A stretch of 64,000 bases of DNA, taken from contig JABWDB010000004.1 in NCBI GenBank assembly GCA_019614645.1, positions 22,816,001-22,880,000 of the forward strand. Reading direction: 5' to 3'. The notes beneath the pieces are model-generated. The model saw only the letters and a program-made list of their open reading frames with translations. It was not told the origin of the DNA and made no database searches. Below, in pieces: positions 24,416-34,138 of the stretch (the stretch's first letter is position 1; each line of letters begins with the position of its first letter). Origin of the DNA: Stratiolaelaps scimitus. Lineage: Eukaryota > Arthropoda > Arachnida > Mesostigmata > Laelapidae. The translations under genes and the position numbers were made by a program.

Positions 24416-27188
24416 CTTTAGAGTTTCTTGAAGTCTTACGTTTACTAACCAGATACTTATACACGGGAGCGAGAATGAGAAGAGATGCTCATCGGTGATC
24501 AGCATGCAAGATCAAAGTTTACCAGTGACTGCTGTCTAGTATGCCATACCAACATCAGTAAAAATTCTATCTGTGATTGCACGCCTTGCTCTGTTGAATG
24601 GAGCGTCCCAGCAATGGAAAAGATCGATCGTAACAATTGCACATAACCAGTCTGCAAATTATTATTCGTATCAAAGATATACAGAATATAATTATAATAT
24701 AGTATATAAGCAATTGTGATACGTGTGTGCAGAATATGCATCAATAAATGGCAACAATTATTGAAAAATAAATATACTGCTATTATTATAATCTTATAAC
24801 TATTACTATTAATATATTTGTTTTCGTCTTATCAGGAAACATGCGACATACTATAAATCAGACGTTATCCAAAAGCATACCGTATCTCTTCGCGTTGTGC
24901 GTACCTTGAAATTATCAATAATACCAATGAATTATTCAGATTAGGTAGGCGGCCATTACTGCCTGCTGCACGCCTGCTCAACGTGATCCTAGTCACAACA
25001 TAGATGTCCCAAAAAGGCCATGGACCCCTTCGGAAAGTAGGCCTCGTTCATTGGTATAATGGATTGCCGAAAACGGACTCTCCACCAACGGCACCGAGCC
25101 GATACTACGTCGCGCTTGTTAGCTATGCCTACTACACTGGGCGCGTTATTCGCGCCCTGCTAGCGTCAAGCTAAAAATAGCCATCGGCGTCGGCAAGCAT
25201 TGCCACGCATTTTATGTAGAACAGCCGAGGAAAGTGGATACTTAACTTTCCTGCAGGAAGCTTTAATTACAAAGGTTCGTGGCGACTGAGATGGGCAAAC
25301 CGTCCGCGGACGACTGGAGGAACATGCGTTGAATCTTTGGAGCTGCGAAGTCTAATTACAAGCGAGAGAGAAGTTTAAGCAGGTGAACGGGATGATTCGG
25401 AATGCTTATGTGATGTACCCTAGAGCAATAGCGGCAGCAATAACAGCAACGGTATTAACAGTAATTGTTCTTAAACGAACGCTATCGTCAATCCGGTGAT
25501 CTCATCGATGGACTACGAGTATATGTAAGAGAGGAAGCAACGTCTCTCAGTAAGAATACAAATATCTTTACAAGTCACTTGCGGGTAAATCAGGTTTCTC
25601 ATCGTCGTTGTTGCTCGCGCAGCAATAAGCTTATTCATTGTGCGAGTCCTACGGCCTAGTCATCGTTGAGGCCCTCCAACGCCCTGCTCCGTGTGGAGCA
25701 TTTTATGAACGACCTTGTGGAACGAATCAAATAATGCAGCCATATCATCTTCTATAACGCTTCCTTGAAAATCTGTTAAGAGCTCCGCCCCCAAAACATA
25801 TGCGGCCATCTATATATATATATATATATGCGAATAGTTGTGCGTATCAAACACAGGCGACAGCACTTGACAATTTGCTGGAATTGCAAATCGTCTTCAC
25901 CAGTCGTGCAATATGCCCCTCAGAAAAATCGTTTTCTTTACGCACACTCGAAACCAGACGCTTCAATGTGGTGACGTACACTCTGTGCACACCATACGGA
26001 TTGAATTTCAACGATTTTCACTTTGCCGATTGAATAAGCAGAGTTTGCTAGTCATCCCGTTGTTGGTGTTCAGTGGGTATTGACTCTAGCTACTCAAGCG
26101 ATACGCCTCATATAAATGTATCTGTATCTGCGTTCACGTTAGAGCTACTAATTAGCTCTTCGGCTTCTATGAAGCAGCATGAGATCCGATGCAAAAAAAA
26201 TTTTTTAACATCAGATGGCTCCCGTTGGTTACGACTATGTCAATGCAGAAAACAAGTAGCCGATTGATGGCGATTGACGTTCGATTGCTTTTGATTGCCA
26301 CTCGTCGAACGGCACGGGTGATATGTTTTTAAATCACCAACTATCGGTCACTTCACACTGGGGTGAACACGGATCACACAGCTCATCTGCTGGCGAAGGC
26401 CGACCCATCGATAGGTACATCATCGTTGTGTAGGCAGCTATTCCGAAAAGCGTTTCTATTCGGCACCAGGCAACGCAAATATTATACCTACACAGACAGG
26501 TGATCTTGTCCCAGAACGCCATTAGGATCGAAGAAGTACATCATACACGATATTAACTAGTGGGACTGGCGACACCACATACATAGTCACCTGTTACCTC
26601 TCCACCCAAACCTGCTGCACAATATGAAACTATTATCAGAAAATTGCGTTGCACTATATTTTCTGAAAGTCGTATAAAAATGTCGACCTCATTGTTCAGT
26701 GTTGTGATGCCGTAGCGATGCGCAAGTTGACAGAACCCTTTCGTTTAGACATCAAATAGAAATGAAACAGAGTTTATCTTCGGTTGCGTGGTTATTGAGA
26801 TTTTTTCTGTTGCTGCTTATTTGTGTGGCGTATCGATTTTCTTTGTGGCCATAACATGGTACAGTCCACTAAAAGCGCTGTTGCATTAAGTATGATCAGT
26901 AAATAAGTATCTACTTCTCAATCAATATAACACATGAGCTGTGTTCATATGTAACGTCTGTAAAACACGTTACATAGCACTCAAGTACAAGTCGATAATT
27001 GCTGTGTTATATCTGCTGGCTCATAACGCACCTCTCAGGATCCTGCCGCACGTGTACACCGTTTACGGTTTCCTGGAACAGCACCAAACGACAGGCTACC
27101 GAGGTTAGAACAAATCGTCAAGCTAGTAAACACATACGAACATATATAGTATTAGCTTGGTGGCTCCACTGTATTGGCTAGTTCTCCG

Positions 27189-27305
27189 ATGGCTAAAATG
27201 CCGGCAAGCAGCGAAAATGTAACTCTAGACGCTCTGGATCCTCTGACACTCCCGGAGCTCCCCAGGGAGATCCTCCACGCTTTTCAGACAGCCGCACAAT
27301 TCACC
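27189..27305 (+). CDS. Candidate first coding exon, unknown protein
   Basis: ATG at 27189 (with a second in-frame ATG at 27198) opens 39 codons that end exactly before a GTGAGC splice-donor match at 27306, in phase 0. The unspliced frame stops at about 27354-27356. Many codons end in C or G, unlike the surrounding AT-rich DNA. The peptide is acidic, with a leucine- and proline-rich core (LDPLTLPELPREILHAF) slightly reminiscent of the start of an F-box, but far too short to call. No downstream partner exon could be identified. Confidence 0.3.
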
Positions 27306-28208
27306 GTGAGCACACACCATCGAGGACAGCCAGTGAATCGTTTCTCGTTAGACTGAATGTAATAGCACTTGGATGGGCAAAAGGGAGTTTACCCTCGAGA
27401 CGCGCCAGAGCGTTTACAGGACTCCGCCATCTCCAACGCCGAGATGCGCTCTAACATAGTGACCTGACGAAGCAGGAACCGGTGTCCATTTGCTAGGATC
27501 ACTCTGTGGTATTACTGTGGAAGTAACATGGATGTGTTTAAAATGAGAACAAACTGTCTCGTTGCGTGGTGGCTGTTGAGAGGCTCGCACTAGCTTGTGT
27601 GTGGAACACGAAACGAGAGATGAAATCGGCAGTATTAACAGGCGTACGCAAGGGCTCAGTCGTATCGCTGAATATGCAGTTCGCTACCGTGAGACAATGT
27701 CCTCAATGGCTGGCTGATATGATTGAGCATGATAATATGTGATTGTCATGGAGTGAATTGTCATGGAGCCGGTCAACGGGGGAAATTAATTAAAACTCGA
27801 CAGGAAATACACTGTAAAGGCACCACTCATTAACTCTTTGTTTGAATCTTCTGACTGGTCTTAGCGCCTAAAATGTTCGTATCTGAATCGGCTGGTCATA
27901 ATCGGAGACGAGGGCATATATTTCAATAGAAATTTCATCGAAATTGATTGATTTGTTTAGCTGAGCTAGCCACTCACCTCACGTTTGGCCTAGATCAGTA
28001 TAGTTGTAGTAGATTGTGAGCTTGTTCGGAACTATTTTCCATATCGAAAAATTTCGATAACTTTGAACAAAAAGAACTAGAACTATGCTTCGTCTAGCTT
28101 ATATTAGAGTACTCCCCATTATTATCCTCGCACTGCAGCCAGCGCCCGGAGAGCTTCCAAAACGGCAATGCACTTGTCATTTACGCTACCCTATCAAATT
28201 ATGTTATC
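27306..28208. other. Non-coding stretch
   Basis: Would be intron if the candidate exon at 27189-27305 is real. No repeat copy, RNA gene or coding frame recognised. Confidence 0.4.
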
Positions 28209-28710
28209 TTAATAGCTTTCTGAAGCAAATCGATGTTTGTATAATGTACTCCACCAACTACCCATTTTTGATGCATAGAAAAAAAGCCATGATCACAATA
28301 AGGGAATCTTGAAAATAAGCAGATTGAATTCGTGGATGAAAATCGTTGGCCTCTATCCAGTTCGTCATTGCAGCGGTACGCTGTGGTTTGGAGTTGTCAT
28401 CGAGAAGCCACGCTGGACGTTTTCGATTCAGGCGCCAACTCGAGATATCGGGTTGTATCGATTTTTTCGTTTTGATGCAGTTACTCAAAACTACAAATGA
28501 CGTTGACATCCATGGCACGGATACGCATTGGGAACAAATCTCTTCGGCACTGCCACTCTTTTTTCGTCAGTTCGAAGCCACTTTCCTGCGTGGCCCCCTC
28601 TTAGGCGGCCGGAACAAACTCACCCAAGGCTCGTCGATATCAACGAAACGTTGATTTTCATCCTTAAACGATATTTTTAGCTTCAACATTCTGAAGACTG
28701 TTCTCAGGAA
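28209..28710 (-). pseudogene. Decayed mariner/Tc1-like transposase (C-terminal part)
   Basis: Mariner and Tc1 transposases cut and paste a DNA transposon using a DDE/D catalytic triad. The minus strand keeps one frame for about 165 codons, interrupted by an in-frame TGA at 28567-28569 and ending at a stop at 28209-28211. Going along it, FVDIDEPW (around 28620-28650) corresponds to the first catalytic region, usually written DETW. LLDDNSKPQ corresponds to the second (usually HDNAxPH). AYFQDSLIVIMAFF corresponds to the third (usually YSPDLxPxDYxLF), where the final catalytic D is lost. Intact transposases have about 340-350 residues, so only the C-terminal half remains. Terminal inverted repeats were not found. 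The retrotransposon begins under 300 bp from its upstream end. Confidence 0.75.
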
Positions 28711-28988
28711 ATGAACCGGCGCGGAGCGTGCATATATTTAGAGCAATAAATATTAAGAACTCGATGGTCAACACTCAAATTTCACTTTTTTTTTTAGCGC
28801 GTACTTCAAAGGTTATCAAAGTTCTCCGATATACAAAATATAGTCGCTCCGAACGACCCTAATATCTGCTGTTAGATCTATTGTTGCACGCACAAATTGT
28901 TAATCGCTTATTTCGTTAAAACGTCCATTGAGCCTTGAAGCAAACGAGTTGGCCCTTTATACATCTATAATTAAAATGTACATCTATT

Positions 28989-28993
28989 GTTAA
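28989..28993. repeat. Target-site duplication, left (GTTAA)
   Basis: GTTAA directly before the 5' LTR, repeated at 34134-34138 directly after the 3' LTR. A 5-bp duplication is within the usual 4-6 bp range for Ty3/gypsy integrases and fixes the element borders. Confidence 0.95.
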
Positions 28994-29142
28994 TGTTTGG
29001 AGACACGAATATTTGGAGGCGCCCGCGGCAGACGCCACGCCACCTAGTGGCAGATGTCAACACACGGGCACCGAGTGACAGCCCACAATAAAGATCAGTC
29101 ACTGCTCAACCTTGGTCTCGTTAATACCTAGCATGCATAACA
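28994..29142 (+). repeat. 5' LTR (149 bp)
   Basis: Begins TGTT and ends AACA, a 4-bp inverted terminus containing the canonical TG...CA. It is identical by reading to 33985-34133. At 149 bp it is short for a Ty3/gypsy LTR. It includes a small palindrome, CCACCTAGTGG, and an AATAAA signal at 29087-29092. No clear TATA box was seen, so the transcription start cannot be placed. Confidence 0.97.
29087..29092 (+). promoter_or_regulatory. AATAAA signal in 5' LTR
   Basis: Canonical polyadenylation hexamer, 50 bp before the LTR end; its counterpart at 34078-34083 would be the one used to end the genomic transcript. Confidence 0.6.
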
Positions 29143-29165
29143 TGGCGCAGCCGACAGGATTTTGA
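29142..29165 (+). other. Seven-codon upstream frame across the LTR/PBS junction
   Basis: The last base of the LTR (A) and the first two of the primer binding site (TG) form an ATG. The frame reads seven codons (MAQPTGF) and stops at TGA 29163-29165, 32 bases before the gag-pol ATG. Because the ATG needs the junction, it exists in the genomic RNA but not at the 3' LTR, which is followed by GTTAA. It may be incidental or may modulate initiation at the main frame. Confidence 0.5.
29143..29160 (+). other. Primer binding site, serine-tRNA type
   Basis: TGGCGCAGCCGACAGGAT starts at the base after the LTR. It differs at three positions from TGGCGCAGTCGGTAGGAT, the site I recall for the Drosophila 17.6/297 elements, which pairs with the 3' end of tRNA-Ser. 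The reverse complement ends in GCGCCA, as a mature tRNA with CCA should. The exact isoacceptor in this organism is not known. Confidence 0.85.
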
Positions 29166-29197
29166 AACGTCAGACCAAGGAACAGCAACAGAGAAAG

Positions 29198-32100
29198 ATG
29201 ACTCAACGAAGCAACACACCACGGCCGATGAGTCATGATGGTGATCGAAGCGAAAATTGGACCATTTTCTTGGACGCTTGGACGGACTACGCTCTAATCA
29301 ACGACGTATACAAGATGTCCCCCCGGAGACAGTTGGCACACTTCAGGTCAGTGTACGGAGACGAGCACCGCATATTCTTGAATGGTCTCGGAGTTGAAAT
29401 GGTACCAGGGGACAGACAGGACCCGACCGGCGAAGAACCTTGCCTCTCACTCAAAGCACTCCTGGAGGCACTGTCCAAAAGATATAAGTGTCACAGGAAT
29501 ATCATATTCCAGAGATATCTGTTTCTGAAGGCCGGCCAGGGGGACGCTGAAACCGTGAAGGAGTTCAGAGAACGGATGACTCAGATGGCAAAACGGTGTG
29601 CGTACGAAGAGCATGAAAAAGTTATGCTCAGGGACAAACTTATCCTCGGAACTCGGTTGGCAATGGCGAGAGAAGCACTTTTCCGCCACGAAGACCATAA
29701 AAAGCTGACAACCGAGCAAGTCATGCTCACGCTGGAGACTTACGAGGACAACGAGCGTGCACTGTCAGTTATTGAACGTGATCGACAGGGAGGCAGTCGT
29801 GATAAGCAGCGTCCAGAGGAGGTAGCCTTGGTGCGTCAGCACAGAACACAAAACGGACGCAAACGACAAGAAAAGGAGCTTCACCCCCGTGACCGACAGT
29901 GTCCAAATTGCGGACGAGTACATCCACCACAAAGATGTCCGGCAGCAGGAAAAACGTGTAGCGAATGCAACAAAAACAACCACTTCGCGCGTATGTGCAG
30001 ATCCAAGCACAAGCACAACATAAGGGCAGTAGAGGAACAGGACATGGAAGCGTACGAAGGATTCGAGTCGGACGACACATTCCAGACTGAAACTATCGGT
30101 AGGATACCGAAGAGGAAGTTATACACCACTCTTCGGACCGGAAGTAAACAAGAAATAGAAATCAGAGCTCTTCTCGACACTGGTGCAACGTGCAACGTCA
30201 TGGGACTGTCGACATACTTGACCATACATAGCGTCAACAAAGCCGCTCAACTGGACCACAAGGACAGAAAGCTGTTGAAAATGTACGACAATTCAAGAGC
30301 AGTCACCATGGGGTCCGTTGTGCTAACCGTAAAGACAAGGAAGATGAAAAGAACGATCAAATTCCAAGTCATTGACGGAAAAGTAGAAACTTTACTGTCG
30401 GCGAACACTTGCCTAGAACTAGGTTTAATCAAAGTGTCACAAGAAGTTGAAAACGTGAACATGGTGATACAACAAGACAAGGATCGCATCGACGCCCTCA
30501 TCGAGGAATATAAAGACATTTTCCAAGGGCTCGGTAAACTACCGCAACCGGTGAAAATCCACATCAAGGAGGAAGCGAGGCCCGTGCAACAGCCGCCACG
30601 CACCCCACCTGTCGCTTTCGTCGAGGAAATCGTAGAACGGGTCCGAGAATTGGAGCATCAAGGCGTCATACAAAAGGTGGACCACCCGACGGAATGGGTA
30701 TCAAATCTCGTAGCAGTGCACCGTCCAGGACGTAAGTTGAGAATCGTCTTAGACCCACATGCATTAAACAAAGCTATACACAGGCCACGATATCCAATGC
30801 CTACGCTTAATGACACACTCCACCGCCTTAGTAAAGCAAAAATATTCTCAGTACTCGATGCTAGGGATGGCTTCTATCAAATGGTATTGAGCCCAGAAAG
30901 TCGAGACTACACTACATTTTGGACACCTATAGGTAGATACCAGTATTGTAGGGTACCTCAGGGGATTGCGTCGGCTCCCGAAGAATACCAGCGACGGCAA
31001 GTACAGGCATACGAAGGACTTGAAAACGTAGCCGTGGTGGCTGACGATACAATTGTATGGGGAGAGGGCAAAACATTAGCCGAGGCCACCGAAAACCATC
31101 ACCGTAGTCTACACGCCTTATTTCAGAGAGCACGCACAGTAGGACTACGTTTCAACAAAAGCAAACTACGTTTAGGTATGTCAGAGGTGAAATTCATGGG
31201 CCACGTGATTAGCAGAGAGGGACTCAAAGCCGACACAGATAAAATAAAGGCCATCAGAGACATGCCACCCCCCAAAAACATAAAAGGAATAATGAGCTTT
31301 CTGGGTTGTGTCAACTATCTGCTCCCATTCGTCCCCAACCTGTCACAACTCACGGAACCATTGCGCAGACTCACACAAAAGCAGTATGAGTTCAGTTGGC
31401 AAAGCCAGCAACAAGAAGCCTTCGAAACAATAAAACGAAAACTTACAGAAACACCGATACTAGCATACTTCGACAAAGAGAAACCAATCATATTACAGAC
31501 GGATGCAAGTGAATATGGATTGGGAGGTGTTCTGATACAGGACGGCAGGCCAGTGGCGTACACATCTCACTCGTTAAGTTCCACAGAAAAAAACTACGCT
31601 GTCATTGAGAAAGAATGTTTGGCAATTCTTATGACATGTAAGAAATTCGAGAACTACATATACGCGATGAAGAACGTAACAGTCCATACAGACCACAAGC
31701 CGTTAGAAAGTATATTTTCCAAGGCTTTAGACTCGTGTCCAAAGCGACTACAGCGAATGAGGCTCGAACTAATGAGGTATGACATAACCGTGAAATACAT
31801 ACCAGGAAAAAACAATATAATTGCGGATCTATTAAGCCGACACCCCTTAGAATACGAGCAGACAACGGACCATATATGCAGGCTGGAACTAGAGGAAACA
31901 AGACAGAGAGACCAGAACAGAATTTCCGACCCCTTGATAGAGCAAGTAAAAGTTGAGACAACACAAAATACCAAAATGCAGATTTTAATCAACAATATAC
32001 AACAGGGTTGGCCCGACAAAGAAAAGGACGTCCCAAACGAACTATTGCCTTTCTGGAGTATACGTGACGAACTTAGTATAGACGAGGGTGTAATATATCG

Positions 32101-33730
32101 TGGGTCTGCAGTAGTGGTCCCACCAAACCTGAGAGCAGAATTTTTGCGCCGCACACACAAGTCGCATCTCGCATACGATGCCATGTGCCGCCGTATCAAA
32201 GATACTATATACTGGCCAAAAATAAAGGAAGACATTAAACTTTTTGCAAACCGATGCACAGCCTGTCAGACCTACAAAATAAAACAGCGCGCAGAACCAC
32301 TACTCAGCAAGAGTATCCCACAACGGCCCTGGCAAATAGTTCATCAAGACATTTTCGTATGGGAAGGAATGAACTATTTGGTCACTGTAGATGGATATAG
32401 TGACTATTTTGAATTAGATGAGCTGGGCCGGAACACAACTACAAGCCAGATAATTAAAAAGACCAGTATACAGTTCGGGCGACACGGAAGACCGAGCGAA
32501 CTACACACGGACTCAGATCCACGGTACATGGCAAGAGAATTCAAAGAGTTTTGCAGCACATGGTTGGTTAAGCACATAGTCAGCGCACCACACCATCACC
32601 AGTCAAACGGAAAAGCAGAAAGTGCAGTCAAAATAGCCAAACGAATTGTGAAGAAGGTGGGGCACAGTAAAGAGGACATAAACATGGCTCTACTAGAATG
32701 GCGAGCAACTGAACAAATCGAGGGGCTCTCACCAGCACAAAAATTTTACGGACGAACTATTGCAACATTTCTGCCAGTGAAAGAAAACAGACTGCAAACA
32801 GCCAATCACAAACAGGTTACCGAAACAATCAGTAAACGTCAACAAGCCGCACAAAAAGCGTATAATCACGGCACAAGAGAACTCGCTCCTATAATGAGAG
32901 GGCAGTGGGTTCGAGTGCAACCGATGGATTTATCACACGAATGGATCAAGGGTCGGTGCGTAGAACAAATCAGACCAAGAACATACAAAATACGCCTGGA
33001 AGGCGGCAACGAACTAATCAGGAATAGAAAACACATCATTGTAGTTCCCACCCCACAAAGCACAATTCATAGTGATAAGGAAAATAAGGCGCACTCTGTT
33101 TGTTCACAGCGCGTACCTGTCAGCGGTCGAATAGTTCCGAGGGCACCTGTAGAGCCGGCCGCTCCAAGAGAACATCCAGAAAGTGAATCGACACCAAGGG
33201 ACATAACGATGCACTCGCCAGAGAGCCCATTGGGGCGACAGGGGACATCGGACTCACAAAACGGGCTTAGTACACACACAAATACACCACCGACCACCAA
33301 CACCACCAGCCCACTCAACACTGCACAGAACACTGTCAGCAAAAGTACACACGGTACAAGTAAAATGGCGACCGTGCACATCAGGTACGCTACAAGAGCG
33401 ACAACAGCAAAAAATCGGGCGGCTACACTAAAGGCGCAGGTCACTCCACCACCTCAAACACGCAAGCGCAGAGCTGAGTCTGACATAGCGCACACGGCGC
33501 GTAGGATTTGTAACAGACATACGGCAGTGTTCGAACAGAGAGCAGAGAACCAACGAACACAGACCACACGCGCGACGTCTCAGGCTAGTACCACCAGCAA
33601 AGGCGCAACAGGCGAATTAGACAATAGAGCAAAAGGAGGCGGGAAGATTGGTAGAAAGCAAGGAGATATTCGTCGACCCGCAGAGAATATAGCAAAAAAT
33701 AAAACAAGCAAAAATCGCCAATGTAAATAA
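29198..33730 (+). CDS. Gag-Pol polyprotein of Ty3/gypsy retrotransposon
   Basis: One frame of 1510 codons encoding the capsid and replication enzymes. The frame is open from 29141, but the first ATG is at 29198, so I start there; 29162 is only TTG. Residues below count from 29162 (subtract 12 for the ATG). Gag has a W-rich N-terminal region (33-45). Zinc knuckles are C247/C250/H254/C259 and C266/C269/H274/C279. Protease LLDTGA has its aspartate at 339. Reverse transcriptase has LDP at 530, D566 in SVLDARDGF, and the VADD site with aspartates 628 and 629. RNase H has D781, E816/E818 and D844. Integrase has zinc ligands H999/H1002/C1032/C1035 and catalytic D1063, D1117 and E1153, with exactly 35 residues between the last two. 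A C-terminal integrase module spans about 1247-1295. After about 1300 comes a basic Thr/Ser/Pro-rich tail. Gag and Pol are fused with no frameshift, so enzyme levels must be set by processing. No envelope gene. Confidence 0.97.
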   Translation: MTQRSNTPRPMSHDGDRSENWTIFLDAWTDYALINDVYKMSPRRQLAHFRSVYGDEHRIFLNGLGVEMVPGDRQDPTGEEPCLSLKALLEALSKRYKCHRNIIFQRYLFLKAGQGDAETVKEFRERMTQMAKRCAYEEHEKVMLRDKLILGTRLAMAREALFRHEDHKKLTTEQVMLTLETYEDNERALSVIERDRQGGSRDKQRPEEVALVRQHRTQNGRKRQEKELHPRDRQCPNCGRVHPPQRCPAAGKTCSECNKNNHFARMCRSKHKHNIRAVEEQDMEAYEGFESDDTFQTETIGRIPKRKLYTTLRTGSKQEIEIRALLDTGATCNVMGLSTYLTIHSVNKAAQLDHKDRKLLKMYDNSRAVTMGSVVLTVKTRKMKRTIKFQVIDGKVETLLSANTCLELGLIKVSQEVENVNMVIQQDKDRIDALIEEYKDIFQGLGKLPQPVKIHIKEEARPVQQPPRTPPVAFVEEIVERVRELEHQGVIQKVDHPTEWVSNLVAVHRPGRKLRIVLDPHALNKAIHRPRYPMPTLNDTLHRLSKAKIFSVLDARDGFYQMVLSPESRDYTTFWTPIGRYQYCRVPQGIASAPEEYQRRQVQAYEGLENVAVVADDTIVWGEGKTLAEATENHHRSLHALFQRARTVGLRFNKSKLRLGMSEVKFMGHVISREGLKADTDKIKAIRDMPPPKNIKGIMSFLGCVNYLLPFVPNLSQLTEPLRRLTQKQYEFSWQSQQQEAFETIKRKLTETPILAYFDKEKPIILQTDASEYGLGGVLIQDGRPVAYTSHSLSSTEKNYAVIEKECLAILMTCKKFENYIYAMKNVTVHTDHKPLESIFSKALDSCPKRLQRMRLELMRYDITVKYIPGKNNIIADLLSRHPLEYEQTTDHICRLELEETRQRDQNRISDPLIEQVKVETTQNTKMQILINNIQQGWPDKEKDVPNELLPFWSIRDELSIDEGVIYRGSAVVVPPNLRAEFLRRTHKSHLAYDAMCRRIKDTIYWPKIKEDIKLFANRCTACQTYKIKQRAEPLLSKSIPQRPWQIVHQDIFVWEGMNYLVTVDGYSDYFELDELGRNTTTSQIIKKTSIQFGRHGRPSELHTDSDPRYMAREFKEFCSTWLVKHIVSAPHHHQSNGKAESAVKIAKRIVKKVGHSKEDINMALLEWRATEQIEGLSPAQKFYGRTIATFLPVKENRLQTANHKQVTETISKRQQAAQKAYNHGTRELAPIMRGQWVRVQPMDLSHEWIKGRCVEQIRPRTYKIRLEGGNELIRNRKHIIVVPTPQSTIHSDKENKAHSVCSQRVPVSGRIVPRAPVEPAAPREHPESESTPRDITMHSPESPLGRQGTSDSQNGLSTHTNTPPTTNTTSPLNTAQNTVSKSTHGTSKMATVHIRYATRATTAKNRAATLKAQVTPPPQTRKRRAESDIAHTARRICNRHTAVFEQRAENQRTQTTRATSQASTTSKGATGELDNRAKGGGKIGRKQGDIRRPAENIAKNKTSKNRQCK

Positions 33731-33971
33731 TAATAACAATAATACAATAATAATAATAAGAGAACAAGTACGTCGATACGGTAAATGGCTGTTTGTACTG
33801 AGTCATTTAGTTGTTTTAGTCATATTTTAATCATATTATTTTAGTATTATAAACCCAACATTGTAGCACTTGTACTAAACGCTACGACGTTATGGGTCAC
33901 AGACACACTACAGTATATTGTAATTGTTACCAGAATCATCAGTCTCCCACATCACTCATTGTATAAATTGT
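33731..33971 (+). other. 3' untranslated part of the retrotransposon
   Basis: About 240 bases between the gag-pol stop and the polypurine tract. It starts with an AAT-rich run (about 33731-33760) and is AT-rich throughout. No further frame, and no envelope-like sequence. Confidence 0.8.
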
Positions 33972-33984
33972 AAAGGAAAGGGGA
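33972..33984 (+). other. Polypurine tract
   Basis: AAAGGAAAGGGGA, all purine, ending at the base before the 3' LTR; the expected RNase H-resistant primer for plus-strand synthesis. Confidence 0.9.
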
Positions 33985-34133
33985 TGTTTGGAGACACGAA
34001 TATTTGGAGGCGCCCGCGGCAGACGCCACGCCACCTAGTGGCAGATGTCAACACACGGGCACCGAGTGACAGCCCACAATAAAGATCAGTCACTGCTCAA
34101 CCTTGGTCTCGTTAATACCTAGCATGCATAACA
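33985..34133 (+). repeat. 3' LTR (149 bp)
   Basis: Identical by reading to the 5' LTR over all 149 bases, with TGTT...AACA ends. The AATAAA at 34078-34083 is the likely polyadenylation signal of the element transcript. Confidence 0.97.
34078..34083 (+). promoter_or_regulatory. AATAAA polyadenylation signal in 3' LTR
   Basis: Canonical hexamer followed by a T/G- and C-containing stretch to the LTR end; probable 3' processing signal for the genomic RNA. Confidence 0.65.
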
Positions 34134-34138
34134 GTTAA
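34134..34138. repeat. Target-site duplication, right (GTTAA)
   Basis: Matches 28989-28993 exactly. Confidence 0.95.

Larger units (their letters stand above)
21481..27180. other. Long stretch without a supported gene
   Basis: Contains the dispersed repeat copy at 22041-22089, a TA tract (about 25811-25829) and low-confidence open frames at 22843-23175 (-), 23620-23919 (+) and 24158-24415 (-). The last, 85 codons from the minus-strand ATG at 24415, has an acidic and basic mixture that looks protein-like, but I cannot assign a family. The rest is AT-rich DNA, notably about 24650-24830. Confidence 0.45.
28994..34133 (+). mobile_element. Complete Ty3/gypsy LTR retrotransposon, mag-like
   Basis: A 5140-bp element with every structural part in place: 149-bp LTRs, GTTAA target duplication, primer binding site, one gag-pol frame, polypurine tract. 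The domain order protease, reverse transcriptase, RNase H, integrase defines Ty3/gypsy rather than copia. Two zinc knuckles, the first with CX2CX3HX4C spacing, and an HKSH integrase zinc finger resemble the mag/K02A2.6-like lineage. There is no envelope frame. The two LTRs read as identical base for base and the long frame has no stop or frameshift, so the insertion looks recent and may still be active. The lineage call is from remembered family features, not a tree. Confidence 0.96.

Noticed and set aside
29162..29197. Starting gag-pol at 29162
   Set aside because: The codon there is TTG; the first in-frame ATG is at 29198, and non-ATG initiation has no specific support.
29287..33444. Numerous minus-strand open frames of 60-200 codons
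   Set aside because: All lie opposite the gag-pol frame and are its shadows; none has independent motifs.
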